From Paenarthrobacter sp. A20 (lineage in GTDB: Bacteria > Actinomycetota > Actinomycetes > Actinomycetales > Micrococcaceae): 64,000 nucleotides of DNA. The DNA lies in assembly GCF_024168825.1 (NCBI RefSeq), contig NZ_JALJWH010000001.1:4774001-4838000 (forward strand), written 5' to 3'. Positions 55,774 through 64,000 of this stretch are shown here, in pieces; position 1 is the stretch's first letter; each line of letters starts with the position of its first letter. The notes under the pieces are model-generated. The model saw only the letters and a program-made list of their open reading frames with translations, made no database searches and was not told where the DNA came from. A program made the translations under genes and the position numbers.

Positions 55774-56919
55774 TCAAGCCCTTTCCGGGGAGAGGGCCCA
55801 TTGCCGTTTGGGTCGGGGTTCATTCAGTTCGCCGAGAGCTGTGTTGTAAGCCCCTGCCTGCAAGTCGGCGAGCGCATCCCAGTTGTAGTCCGCGGCAAAC
55901 TCCCGTCCCCGTGCGGCGACGTGTTCCAGCCCCTCCTGCTGGTACCTTCGGACAATTTCCTCTTCCAAGGCTTTGACGTCGAAGGGCTCCACGAGCCACC
56001 CGGTTCCCCGTGGGACGACCTCCCGCAGGCACGGAATGTCGAAGGCAATTACCGGTGTGCCTGCGGCCAGGGCGTCGATGGCTACCAACCCGAACGTCTC
56101 GTGCCGGGATGGCACCACCATCAGCCGGGCGCCACTGATGGCACCAAATTTCTTGTCCCCTGAAAGCCACCCAAGAAACTGCACGCGCTCAGAAAGACCG
56201 GCATCCTGAATGGACGCACGCACCCTTTTTTCGTCTGGGCCCTTCCCCGCAATCAACAGGTTGCCATCTACTCGGCGGCACGCTTTGGCCCAGGCTTCCA
56301 GCAGAAGGTCCAAACCCTTGTATTCGTACTCCAGGCGCCCGACAAACAGCACATCATTCCCGTGCCGGGGTTGGGTGTTCCATATACCGGGATCCACTCC
56401 ATTGCCGATGATGTCCACATGAAGGGCTGGGTTCAGTTCCTTCAATCGATCGCTGATTCCCTGCGAAACAGAAATGAGCCTGCGGTGCCTCCGGACGCCC
56501 AACCGCTCTATCCAGTGCAGCGGTAGTTTGTACTGCCGTGCTTTGTCCTTGGCATGGAGCCATTGGACCACTCCGATGGTTGGACGCTTGGTCCAGAGTG
56601 GTGCGGCCATGGTGGAAAACGGAGCGAAGAAATCCTCCACAACCAGCTCAGTAGCTGCCCGGCGCTTGTGGACTTCAAAGGGCAGTCGGACAACATAGGC
56701 CACCAGCCTGGTCAGACGGTTGCCGCCTGTTCCGAAGCCAATCGGCACATAGTGCACACCGTCCTCCACGCGTTCCTTCCAGCCCGGGTATCGGGTGGTC
56801 AGCACGGTGACATGGAAGTCTTTGGCAGCCAGGCGGCGGTTGATCTCGTGGGTCCGCACAGATCCTCCACCCGCCCCAGGCATACGCGGATCTTCAAAGC
56901 CCAAATGTAAAACTCTCAT
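55774..56919 (-). CDS. GT4 family glycosyltransferase
   Basis: The 381-residue GT-B enzyme shows MRVLHLGFEDPRMPGAGGGSVRTHE at the start, in two parts, ISVSQGISDRLKELN, then FVGRLEYEYKGLDLLLEAW, LLIAGKGPDE and the donor-binding PSRHETFGLVAIDALAAGTPVIA with the EX7E-type glutamates. It is a retaining nucleotide-sugar transferase, cytoplasmic, in the minus-strand second locus 46 nt after the flippase gene. Confidence 0.9.
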   Translation of the reverse strand: MRVLHLGFEDPRMPGAGGGSVRTHEINRRLAAKDFHVTVLTTRYPGWKERVEDGVHYVPIGFGTGGNRLTRLVAYVVRLPFEVHKRRAATELVVEDFFAPFSTMAAPLWTKRPTIGVVQWLHAKDKARQYKLPLHWIERLGVRRHRRLISVSQGISDRLKELNPALHVDIIGNGVDPGIWNTQPRHGNDVLFVGRLEYEYKGLDLLLEAWAKACRRVDGNLLIAGKGPDEKRVRASIQDAGLSERVQFLGWLSGDKKFGAISGARLMVVPSRHETFGLVAIDALAAGTPVIAFDIPCLREVVPRGTGWLVEPFDVKALEEEIVRRYQQEGLEHVAARGREFAADYNWDALADLQAGAYNTALGELNEPRPKRQWALSPERA

Positions 56920-56965
56920 CGTTGTCTTTCCGTCTCAAAATCTGTTGAGGGCAAACTGCTGCTGG

Positions 56966-58525
56966 TCACTGCACCCGTTTCCCCGCACCAGGCACGGCGG
57001 GGGCGGCCCCGGGGCGTTCAGGCAGGTGACGTGGGCGGTGCTGTCGACGGCCCGAACTCCTGCTTCGGTTGCGGGGCCGGCGTCGTCGGGAGATCCTGAA
57101 GTCGTTCCTGTACGGCAGCAGGCCGCGCTGGTGGGCAAGAACTGTGAAGCCGCTGATGGTGGCAAGGACCAACCAGGCCAGGGGCTGAACCAACGCAGCG
57201 ACTGCGAGGACCACGATGAGGGCGAAAGCAAGAATCAGGAACCTCCCCGTTCCCCTTCCCGGGTGGGCTGCCATCAGTACAGGTCGCGCGAGGACTGTCA
57301 GGACCAACCCGGCCGTCACAGCCCCGACGGCGGAACCCACAGCCATTCCCGTGACCGCGTCCAGCTGCCAGCCCGCCCAAAGCCCGCCAACCACCAGAAG
57401 GCATGCACAGGCGAGACCGATTTGGCAGCGACGGTATGCGCGCAGGGCGAGAAGGACGGTGGAAAGCACCATCAGGACGGCATAGCCAAGGCCTGAGGCC
57501 CCCAGCCATGGCAGGAGGTTCAGGGAGCCGTGGTACTTCGGTGGAACAATCAGGCCGGACATCAGGGGCGGCGCGGTAGCGATAATGGCGAAAGCCACCA
57601 CCACGAGTTGCCCGAACGAAGCAAAGGAGGCGCCAAGCACCTCGCCAACCTTTACGCCAGGGGTGCGAAGCAGGGGAAACGCCACCAACGCCGTTCCGGC
57701 TGCCACATACACGGGCCCTTTCGCGATCGTGGCCAGCGCCTGGAATCCTGCGGCGGCCGCCGAGCCGTTATCGAGGAAGCCGACCACCACGACGTCGATG
57801 CCCACCAGCACCGAAACCACGCACAGAACCGACGCGATATCGCTGGTCTCAGCCCATCGCCATTTCTCACGCAATACCCGCGGACGCCAGCGAAGATCCC
57901 GGTAAAAAGACCACGGGACAACCAACGGCGCCATGCACCCCGCGACGAAGCCAAGCACTGCTCCACCGGCTCCCCACGCCATCGCGATCACCAGCAGGCT
58001 GAAAATCAACCTGAGGACCACCTCACCGATCGTGGACAGTGCGTACCAGGTGAAGCGGAGCTCGCCCTGCAGCCATCCGGCGGGTGCATTGACGACGAAG
58101 ATGACAAAGGCCGCCAACGCCACCACTGTTGCCAAGGCTGGAGTAGCCAGCGCGAGCGTTACGCTGCCGGTTATGGCGGCCGCAGCAATTCCCGCCATGC
58201 ACGATACGAAGACAGAGAAGGCCATACCGTTCCGGCGCTCTTCGGATCCTTCCGGGTGCACCGCAACAACGTGTGACAAGGGAAGCGGAACCAACGCGTT
58301 GGCGACGATTCCCACAACCCCAAGAATCATCGCGGCGGCGGCGAATTGTGTGTAGTCCGCCGTCCCCAACATGTTGGCCATGAGCAGCGTGCAGGCGTAG
58401 CTGACCACGCCCACTACTCCCGCAGACACAGCGAGGAAACCACTATTCTGGGCTATGTTGACGTCCTGGTCTGACGTCCTTTCCCTGTATTCAGCTCTGG
58501 GCCTCAAGGTCACGTCTGTGGTCAT
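56966..58525 (-). CDS. Wzx-like polysaccharide flippase
   Basis: The roughly 519-residue protein has 12-14 transmembrane helices and resembles MATE/MVF-superfamily polysaccharide transporters (Wzx/RfbX-like): FLAVSAGVVGVVSYACTLLMANMLG in two parts at the N-terminus and long alternating hydrophobic segments. It would flip lipid-linked glycans outward. The C-terminus carries an unusual Arg-rich tail of about 40 residues. The start is uncertain: ATG at 58525 begins after the GT4 stop at 58560, and an upstream in-frame ATG at 58579 would overlap it. The flippase suggests that this locus uses a Wzx-dependent path, unlike the ABC path of the first locus. Confidence 0.8.
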   Translation of the reverse strand: MTTDVTLRPRAEYRERTSDQDVNIAQNSGFLAVSAGVVGVVSYACTLLMANMLGTADYTQFAAAAMILGVVGIVANALVPLPLSHVVAVHPEGSEERRNGMAFSVFVSCMAGIAAAAITGSVTLALATPALATVVALAAFVIFVVNAPAGWLQGELRFTWYALSTIGEVVLRLIFSLLVIAMAWGAGGAVLGFVAGCMAPLVVPWSFYRDLRWRPRVLREKWRWAETSDIASVLCVVSVLVGIDVVVVGFLDNGSAAAAGFQALATIAKGPVYVAAGTALVAFPLLRTPGVKVGEVLGASFASFGQLVVVAFAIIATAPPLMSGLIVPPKYHGSLNLLPWLGASGLGYAVLMVLSTVLLALRAYRRCQIGLACACLLVVGGLWAGWQLDAVTGMAVGSAVGAVTAGLVLTVLARPVLMAAHPGRGTGRFLILAFALIVVLAVAALVQPLAWLVLATISGFTVLAHQRGLLPYRNDFRISRRRRPRNRSRSSGRRQHRPRHLPERPGAAPAVPGAGKRVQ

Positions 58526-58559
58526 GGTCTGTTCGGATACATCCACGGACCAACTGCCA

Positions 58560-60002
58560 CTACTGACCGTCAAAGGCATCGGCCGGAGCGACGGCACTTC
58601 CGGGACCAGCAAGGAGTGTGTCGCGTCCTGCGTGACGGAGTTCCGCTGCTGGCACGCCAATTTTCTGTACGGCCGCGAATGCCTCGAATTCGTCGCGGCC
58701 GTTCATCAGGACCGCGACATGTCCGTCGTTCATCAAGGCAACTTCGTCGGTGGGTCGCAGGATGGAGCGCAAATCGGCCCCTTCCGGCAGTTCGAAGCGC
58801 ACCAGGGTGGACAGGTCCGAGTGGCGTGAGCGGGGGTCACCGCCCTCACGGCGCAACGCCTCCTCCTCCAAAAGCACGCCAGTGAGCAGCCTGGTACTGC
58901 GATCCCAGGTGAAGCAGCTGGCCCATTCCCGGCAGTCCGCCGAGACGTCCTTGGCTGCGTCCGGTTCACGCATGGCTGTCAGGGCCTCAACCATGGCGGT
59001 CCCAAATTTCCTGGGGGTCTCCACCAACCAACCTGTCCTGCCGTCCACAACGGAGTCCCGAATGCCTGGAACCCGCAATGCCAGGCAAGGCACGCCCCAC
59101 GCCGCGGCCTCGATCACTGAGCAGCCCCAGCCCTCCGAAGCCGAGGTGGATGCCGTGAGCCAGGCCCGGCTCAGCAACTCGTCACGCACGTTGTTGGGCT
59201 GGTAGCCGTGGAATGTTACTGCGTGGTCAAGGCCCAGATCCATGGCCAGCTGCTGGAGTCTGGCCCGCTCCGGGCCGTCCCCAATGATGTCCAATCTTAG
59301 TTTGGGAACACGGCGCGCCGCCACCGCGAACTGGCCCAGGAGCAGATCCAATCGTTTATGGGGCACCAGCCGGCTGACGACGGCGATGGTTGGGTTAGGG
59401 GCTCGTGTCGCCACAGCCTGCGGAATGTCCATTGTGCCGTTCGGCACCACGTGGATAGGACCCGCAAAGCCGAGCTTTCGAAGTTCCAGGCGTGTCGAGG
59501 GTGACACCGCCACTATTGAGCGCTGCCCGTACACCGTTTTGGCTCCCGAGCTTTCCAGGAATCGGCCTACTGCGGCCATGGGCGGCGAGAACCTGGTACG
59601 GAACTGCTCCTGGTGGACGTGGTGGATCAGTTGGACGATCGGAATGTCCCCTGACAGGAACAAAGGGGAAAAGAACGGAATCCCGTTTTGGCAGTCCACA
59701 ACGGCATCAAACCGGCCACTGCTCCGCAGAAGGCGAAGGGCAGCGTGTCCATAGATGGATAGAACCCCGCCTCCGCGCAGTATATGGATGCCGTCAATGA
59801 CGTCCTCGGCAGCCTGGCCGACATCGCGCCCTGTGAACCACGTGACCTGAACCCCGTTTTGCACCCATCGCTTGGAAATTTCATGCATGTACTGCTCCGC
59901 GCCGCCGGCTTGTGAATGCCTGACGTCGCGCCAGTTGAGGACCAGCACGTGCTTTCCTGCGAGTCGGGATGGGGAGTTCAGGTCAGGAAGGGCATACGTC
60001 AC
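58560..60002 (-). CDS. GT4 family glycosyltransferase
   Basis: The 480-residue GT-B enzyme has VLVLNWRDVRHSQAGGAEQYMHE at the N-terminus, in two parts, VSRLVPHKRLDLLL, LDIIGDGPERARL, VTFHGYQPNNVRDELLSRAW and the donor block STSASEGWGCSVIEAAAWGVPCLA. The last about 100 residues are an extension that ends without clear similarity. It overlaps the upstream GT2 gene by ATGA at 60002-59999 and precedes the flippase by 34 nt, so the genes are co-transcribed. Confidence 0.9.
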   Translation of the reverse strand: MTYALPDLNSPSRLAGKHVLVLNWRDVRHSQAGGAEQYMHEISKRWVQNGVQVTWFTGRDVGQAAEDVIDGIHILRGGGVLSIYGHAALRLLRSSGRFDAVVDCQNGIPFFSPLFLSGDIPIVQLIHHVHQEQFRTRFSPPMAAVGRFLESSGAKTVYGQRSIVAVSPSTRLELRKLGFAGPIHVVPNGTMDIPQAVATRAPNPTIAVVSRLVPHKRLDLLLGQFAVAARRVPKLRLDIIGDGPERARLQQLAMDLGLDHAVTFHGYQPNNVRDELLSRAWLTASTSASEGWGCSVIEAAAWGVPCLALRVPGIRDSVVDGRTGWLVETPRKFGTAMVEALTAMREPDAAKDVSADCREWASCFTWDRSTRLLTGVLLEEEALRREGGDPRSRHSDLSTLVRFELPEGADLRSILRPTDEVALMNDGHVAVLMNGRDEFEAFAAVQKIGVPAAELRHAGRDTLLAGPGSAVAPADAFDGQ

Positions 60003-60796
60003 GGGGTTGCCTTCTGAAGTTGGAACACCGAGGCGAAGCTGGCGATTCCGTCCTGGAAGGGGCGGAATGTTGATTCAGCTCCGTTAGTCCAGGCCACAGG
60101 CAGTTCGATAATGCTGGCGTCGTTGTCCTGAAGCCGAAGAAGAAGCTCCACGTCAAAGGCGAATCCGGTGCTTCGGCATTGCACCATCGCCGCGGTGAGG
60201 GCATCCCGTTCAAAGAACTTGAAGCCACACTGGGTATCCTGGATGCCTTTGACCTTGGACCTTGTCAGGACCCGGAAAGCCGTTCCGCCCACTCTTCGCC
60301 CCAGATGTTGGGGACGGACGAACGTGGAGCCAGGGGCATGGCGGGATGCGATGACCGCTGATGCGCCATCGGAGAGATACGACATGGCTGCGGAGAGGGT
60401 GTCCAAAGGGGTGGCAAGGTCAGCATCGAAGAAGCCCGTGAACCTCGACGTTCCACTAAGAAGACCGCGGCGCACTGCTGCGCCCTTTCCACGCTGGGAA
60501 CACCCCACCACAGAGATGGGGACCACGCCCCCGTTTTCACGGGCTATCCCACGGACAACCGCCGCGGTCTCGTCCACGCTGCCGTTGTCCACCACCACGA
60601 TGCGCGATGACCATGGTTGGCTGGCCAGGAAGTCGACAGTCTGCCTCAGCGTGCTGGGAATCCTCGCGGCCTCGTTATAGGCCGGGATGATGACCTCAAG
60701 ATCCACTTGGGATCGGCGCAAGGAGTCTGAATGTCGGCGCGCCTGAAGTACCCCCCTCCTGCCAATGTGCACACTGTGGGATTGCAGCAGAACCAT
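59999..60796 (-). CDS. GT2 family glycosyltransferase, polyprenyl-phosphate sugar synthase-like
   Basis: The 265-residue protein has the GT2/DPM1-like fold: LEVIIPAYNEAARIPSTL, VVVDNGSVDETAAV, GKGAAVRRGL, FDADLATPLD (DxD-type), RRVGGTAFRVL and TQCGFKFFERDAL, the last block being typical of dolichyl/polyprenyl-phosphate mannose or glucose synthases. There are no C-terminal transmembrane helices. Its product could feed the GT39-like transferase. ATG at 60796 is preceded by TTGGAGG at good spacing. It is the first gene of the second glycan operon. Confidence 0.9.
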   Translation of the reverse strand: MVLLQSHSVHIGRRGVLQARRHSDSLRRSQVDLEVIIPAYNEAARIPSTLRQTVDFLASQPWSSRIVVVDNGSVDETAAVVRGIARENGGVVPISVVGCSQRGKGAAVRRGLLSGTSRFTGFFDADLATPLDTLSAAMSYLSDGASAVIASRHAPGSTFVRPQHLGRRVGGTAFRVLTRSKVKGIQDTQCGFKFFERDALTAAMVQCRSTGFAFDVELLLRLQDNDASIIELPVAWTNGAESTFRPFQDGIASFASVFQLQKATP

Positions 60797-60990
60797 CTGA
60801 GCCTCCAAATATCCGGGAACGGGACGAAAAACGTGCCCGCAATATATGGAGTGGCGGCACCCGCCAAGACATGACGCGAATCCCACGTTGTGGCCCAAGT
60901 CATGGCTCCCTATCACTACCGCGGACAGGCGCCCGGCGCTCTGAGCGAAATCGCTGGTTCCATGTCGGAGCCCGTCTATAGAGTGGCCAC
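60797..60990. promoter_or_regulatory. Divergent promoter region of second glycan operon and oligopeptidase
   Basis: This 194-nt gap separates the GT2 start from the prolyl oligopeptidase start and should hold both promoters. No box or operator can be assigned with confidence. Confidence 0.35.
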
Positions 60991-63210
60991 ATGAGCCACG
61001 TATCTTCGGTCCCTGCCAGCGCCCCGGAAACAGCGGTCGCGCCTCCTGTCGCCAAGCGCATCCCCACCCGCCGCGAACACCACGGCGACGTCTTCGTGGA
61101 CAACTACGAGTGGCTCAGGGACAAGGAGTCCGCCGAAGTAGTGGACCATTTGAAGGCCGAGAACACGTACCAGGAAGCGGTCACGGCGCACCAGGAACCG
61201 TTGCGCGAGGCGATGTTCCAGGAGATCAAGGGCCGTACCCAGGAGACGGACCTGTCCGTGCCCAGCCGCAAGGACGGCTGGTGGTACTACAGCCGGTCGG
61301 TGGAGGGCAGGGAGTACAGCATCCAGTGCCGCGTCCTGGCCTCGAACACCGGGGATCCAGTAGCCGATTGGACTCCCCCGTCGGTGGAGCCCGGCGTCGA
61401 CATCGACGGTGAGCAGGTGCTTCTGGACGGCAACGTTGAAGCCGAGGGCCAACCGTTCTTCAGCGTGGGCGGCGCCGCCGTCACGGTGGACGGAAATCTC
61501 TACGCCTACGCCGTGGACAACTCAGGCGACGAACGTTTCACCCTCCGGATCAAGGATCTCCGTACCGGCGAACTCCTCCCGGACGTCATCGAGGACATTT
61601 TCTATGGGGTGGCCTTTTCCCCCGATGGCACCCGCCTTTTCTACACCGTTGTGGATGATTCGTGGCGGCCCTACCAGGTGAAGGCACACGTCCTGGGCAC
61701 TCCGGTCACGGAGGATGAGGTTCTCTACCAGGAGGACGACGTCGCAATGTGGCTTGGGTTCGATCTTTCCTCGGACCGCCGCCACCTGGTGCTCAGCATC
61801 GGCTGTTCCGAGTTCAGCGAGACGCAACTCCTCCGCTTCGACCAGTACGCAGCCGGCCTGAGCACCGTTATCTCCCGCGACCACCACATTCTTTACGAGG
61901 CCGAGCCCTTCCTCCTGGAGGGCAAAGAGACCTTGCTCCTGACCCATAACAAGGACGCCATCAACTCGATGGTGAGCCTGGTGGACCCGGCAGAACTCGC
62001 CAAGCCGGTGGCAGAGCAGGACTGGCGTACCGTCGTCGCACATTCGGACGCCGTACGCGTCAACGGCGCCGGCGTTACGTCCACGCACCTGGTGTTGTCC
62101 ATCCGCAAGGACACCATCGAGCGCGTTCAGGTACTGCCCTTGGAAGGCCTGGGCACTGCGGCGCAGAGCGCCCCTGTGGAGCCTGCCTTTGACGACGAGC
62201 TCTACACCGCCGGGGTCTCCGGGTCCGACTACGAAGCTCCCGTCATCCGCATGGGCTACACCTCCTATTTCACTCCGTCGCGCGTCTACGACTTCGTCTT
62301 GCCCACCGCGGAACTTCCGGCCGGCCAGCTGCTGCTGCGCAAGGAGAGCCCGGTCCTTGGCGGCTACTCCGCGGCGGATTACGTCGCCACCCGTGAATGG
62401 GCAACGGCCGACGACGGCACACGCGTCCCGTTGTCCGTGCTGCGTCACGCTTCGGTTCAGCAGGATGGCTCTGCCCCTGGACTGGTGTACGGCTACGGCT
62501 CGTACGAGATGAGCATGGATCCGGGCTTCGGCATAGCCCGGTTGTCGCTGCTGGATCGCGGAATCGTCATGGTGATTGCCCATATCCGGGGCGGCGGTGA
62601 ACTCGGCCGGCAGTGGTACGAGGATGGCAAGAAGCTCACCAAGAAGAACACTTTCACGGACTTCATCACGGCCACTGACTGGTTGGCAGGGTCACGCTGG
62701 GCGGACCCCGCGCGAATCGCTGCCATGGGCGGGTCCGCCGGCGGCTTGCTCATGGGTGCCGTAGCCAACATGGCCCCGGAAAAGTATGTTGCCGTGGTGG
62801 CACAGGTGCCGTTCGTCGACGCATTGACCACCATCCTGGATCCTGAGCTTCCCCTGTCCGCCCTGGAATGGGAGGAATGGGGCAACCCGATCACGGACCC
62901 CGAAGTGTACGCCTACATGAAGTCCTACACTCCGTACGAGAATGTGGGGGCCGTTGCCTACCCCAAAATCGCTGCGGTGACGTCCTTCAACGACACCCGT
63001 GTGCTGTACGTCGAACCAGCCAAATGGGTCCAGGCACTGCGCTCCGCTTCCACCGGTTCCGAGCCAATCGTCATGAAGATCGAGATGGACGGTGGGCACG
63101 GCGGCGCATCAGGCCGGTATGTCCAGTGGCGTGAACGCGCTTGGGACTACGCGTTTGTTGCCGACTCCGTAGGCGCAACCGAATTGCTGCCGGGAGCCGG
63201 CCTGAAATAA
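60991..63210 (+). CDS. ptrB: Prolyl oligopeptidase family serine protease (oligopeptidase B-like)
   Basis: The 739-residue enzyme has an N-terminal seven-bladed beta-propeller (about residues 60-410) and a C-terminal alpha/beta-hydrolase domain. The catalytic triad is visible: Ser582 in GGSAGG, Asp668 in SFNDTRV, and His703 in MDGGHGGASGR. LLYGYGSYE-type VYGYGSYEMSMDPGF and IAHIRGGGELGRQWY are typical of S9A. It cleaves short peptides, usually after basic residues in oligopeptidase B, and is cytoplasmic since no signal is seen. Length is slightly over the family norm. Confidence 0.93.
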   Translation: MSHVSSVPASAPETAVAPPVAKRIPTRREHHGDVFVDNYEWLRDKESAEVVDHLKAENTYQEAVTAHQEPLREAMFQEIKGRTQETDLSVPSRKDGWWYYSRSVEGREYSIQCRVLASNTGDPVADWTPPSVEPGVDIDGEQVLLDGNVEAEGQPFFSVGGAAVTVDGNLYAYAVDNSGDERFTLRIKDLRTGELLPDVIEDIFYGVAFSPDGTRLFYTVVDDSWRPYQVKAHVLGTPVTEDEVLYQEDDVAMWLGFDLSSDRRHLVLSIGCSEFSETQLLRFDQYAAGLSTVISRDHHILYEAEPFLLEGKETLLLTHNKDAINSMVSLVDPAELAKPVAEQDWRTVVAHSDAVRVNGAGVTSTHLVLSIRKDTIERVQVLPLEGLGTAAQSAPVEPAFDDELYTAGVSGSDYEAPVIRMGYTSYFTPSRVYDFVLPTAELPAGQLLLRKESPVLGGYSAADYVATREWATADDGTRVPLSVLRHASVQQDGSAPGLVYGYGSYEMSMDPGFGIARLSLLDRGIVMVIAHIRGGGELGRQWYEDGKKLTKKNTFTDFITATDWLAGSRWADPARIAAMGGSAGGLLMGAVANMAPEKYVAVVAQVPFVDALTTILDPELPLSALEWEEWGNPITDPEVYAYMKSYTPYENVGAVAYPKIAAVTSFNDTRVLYVEPAKWVQALRSASTGSEPIVMKIEMDGGHGGASGRYVQWRERAWDYAFVADSVGATELLPGAGLK

Positions 63211-63217
63211 GTGTTCG

Positions 63218-64000
63218 TCAGTTTCGGCGCGCCCGCAGCAGTGCGAAGTAGCCCGGGATCACGTCCGGGGCCGACGGGTTGCTGAGCGGGCGCGTCTCGA
63301 TGCTCGCCGAGCCTTCCTCCACCAGGGACCAGTCCGCCGTCGGGAAGGCCTTTGCGCGTTGCGCGGCCCCGAAACGGCCCGGCATTGGCAGTCCGCGAAT
63401 GGCCCACTCAAGAGGCGCCGGAATGGAATCCCGGGTGGCCCCGAGGTGGCTGACGTAGTCCACCGGCGTTCCGGGAAAATTGGTTTCTGCCAGGAACACG
63501 CCTCCGCGCGTCCCGACGACAGGCAGCAGGTTCGCTGCCAACGCTGACCGGCCGTTCCGGTCCAGTACGTGCAGGACTCCGCGAATGAAGACATTCGCGT
63601 CCCCGGCCCAGCCTGCAGCTTCGAGTGCCGTTGCGACTGTTTGCGCAGCGTCAGGTGCCGTCATGTCGCACACGGCGAATGACGCCGTCGTAATCCCCGC
63701 CGACTCCAGCCGTGCGCGATCCACGGCGTTGGCGGAGTAGTCGAGTCCCAGCGCATGCGGGAAGTGCTGCGCCAACAGCCGGGTGAAGCTGCCGTTGCCA
63801 CAGCCAACGTCCACCACGGGCAGGGCGGGGTCCAACCCGGCCAATGTGGGGAGGTAGCCCAGGAGTTCGTGGTCGCTGCCCGAGTCCCACAGGACATCGC
63901 CCGTGGCGCCGGTTGAGCGGATGTCGCCCCAGAACTGATCCCAGGCCGTACGGGCGTCCTTGGGCGCGGCGGAAGAGAGCCTGATGAGGCGTGGGATCAG
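63218..64000 (-). CDS. Class I SAM-dependent methyltransferase (5' end outside window)
   Basis: The minus-strand frame is open from the stop at 63218 to the end of the window at 64000, so the N-terminus lies beyond it. The visible 260 residues include WDQFWGDIR and the SAM-binding motif LPVVDVGCGNGSFTRLLA, then GLDYSANAVDRAR and a later FIRGVLHVLDRNGRSALA. This is a Rossmann-fold methyltransferase of the methyltransferase-25 type; the substrate is unknown. A TTG at 63844 is not the real start because the frame continues upstream. Confidence 0.85.
   Translation of the reverse strand: MIPRLIRLSSAAPKDARTAWDQFWGDIRSTGATGDVLWDSGSDHELLGYLPTLAGLDPALPVVDVGCGNGSFTRLLAQHFPHALGLDYSANAVDRARLESAGITTASFAVCDMTAPDAAQTVATALEAAGWAGDANVFIRGVLHVLDRNGRSALAANLLPVVGTRGGVFLAETNFPGTPVDYVSHLGATRDSIPAPLEWAIRGLPMPGRFGAAQRAKAFPTADWSLVEEGSASIETRPLSNPSAPDVIPGYFALLRARRN

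Noticed and set aside
61522..62583. 353-codon minus-strand frame opposite the oligopeptidase
   Set aside because: It lies antisense to the well-supported S9A gene and shows no motifs.

Overview
The window is a high-GC chromosomal segment of an actinobacterium, most likely Arthrobacter or Paenarthrobacter. This is inferred from protein character, frequent GTG starts, tightly overlapping ATGA/GTGA gene junctions, and a branched-chain 2-oxoacid dehydrogenase operon next to an Lrp regulator. No rRNA, tRNA, insertion sequence, phage gene or CRISPR array was seen. Both ends cut through genes: a DUF6270-like protein at base 1 and a methyltransferase at base 64000.

Region 1 (1-7.1 kb): the tail of the truncated gene, a strong convergent terminator, the bkdABC operon on the minus strand with its divergent Lrp/AsnC regulator, a YdcF-like membrane protein, a small membrane protein and wecB.

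Region 2 (7.2-27.1 kb) is a cell-surface glycan locus. WecB (UDP-GlcNAc 2-epimerase) and WecC (UDP-ManNAc dehydrogenase) would supply UDP-ManNAcA. Glycosyltransferases (two GT4, three CgeB-like, one with a fused GT2 domain) would build the chain, a TagGH/Wzm-Wzt type ABC transporter would export it, and a LytR-CpsA-Psr protein would attach it to peptidoglycan. Eleven minus-strand genes from 23951 down to 8907 are packed almost without gaps and end at a strong hairpin. Two paralogous secreted DUF4434-like proteins, with conserved Glu residues at identical spacing, sit on the two flanks. Accessory genes encode a membrane-anchored methyltransferase-like protein, an alpha/beta-hydrolase-like protein and a Pro-rich secreted protein. 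This is the most system-like and least described part of the window.

Region 3 (27.1-39.4 kb) holds assorted genes: two alpha/beta hydrolases, a secreted HNH-type nuclease with three SLH-like repeats and an excalibur domain, DUF1349 and MarR genes, the protein AMPylator SelO, a large processive GT2 synthase with an unusual insertion, a divergent GH18 protein with two chitin-binding modules, and a PQQ-propeller lipoprotein.

Region 4 (39.4-44.3 kb) is the phenylacetyl-CoA epoxidase operon paaABCDE plus an enoyl-CoA hydratase, with a PaaR-type operator in front. A Tat-exported PhoD-type phosphatase is divergent to it.

Region 5 (46.2-50.6 kb) encodes a large hybrid sensor kinase (membrane domain, PAS, HisKA, HATPase, two receivers, HPt), translationally coupled to a receiver-GGDEF diguanylate cyclase with an intact inhibitory site.

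Region 6 (50.7-60.8 kb) is a second minus-strand exopolysaccharide locus: GT2, GT4, flippase, GT4, PIG-L deacetylase, GT39-like membrane transferase, a beta-amylase-like lipoprotein and a beta-helix protein. Its position next to the diguanylate cyclase suggests c-di-GMP control. A prolyl oligopeptidase and the truncated methyltransferase close the window.
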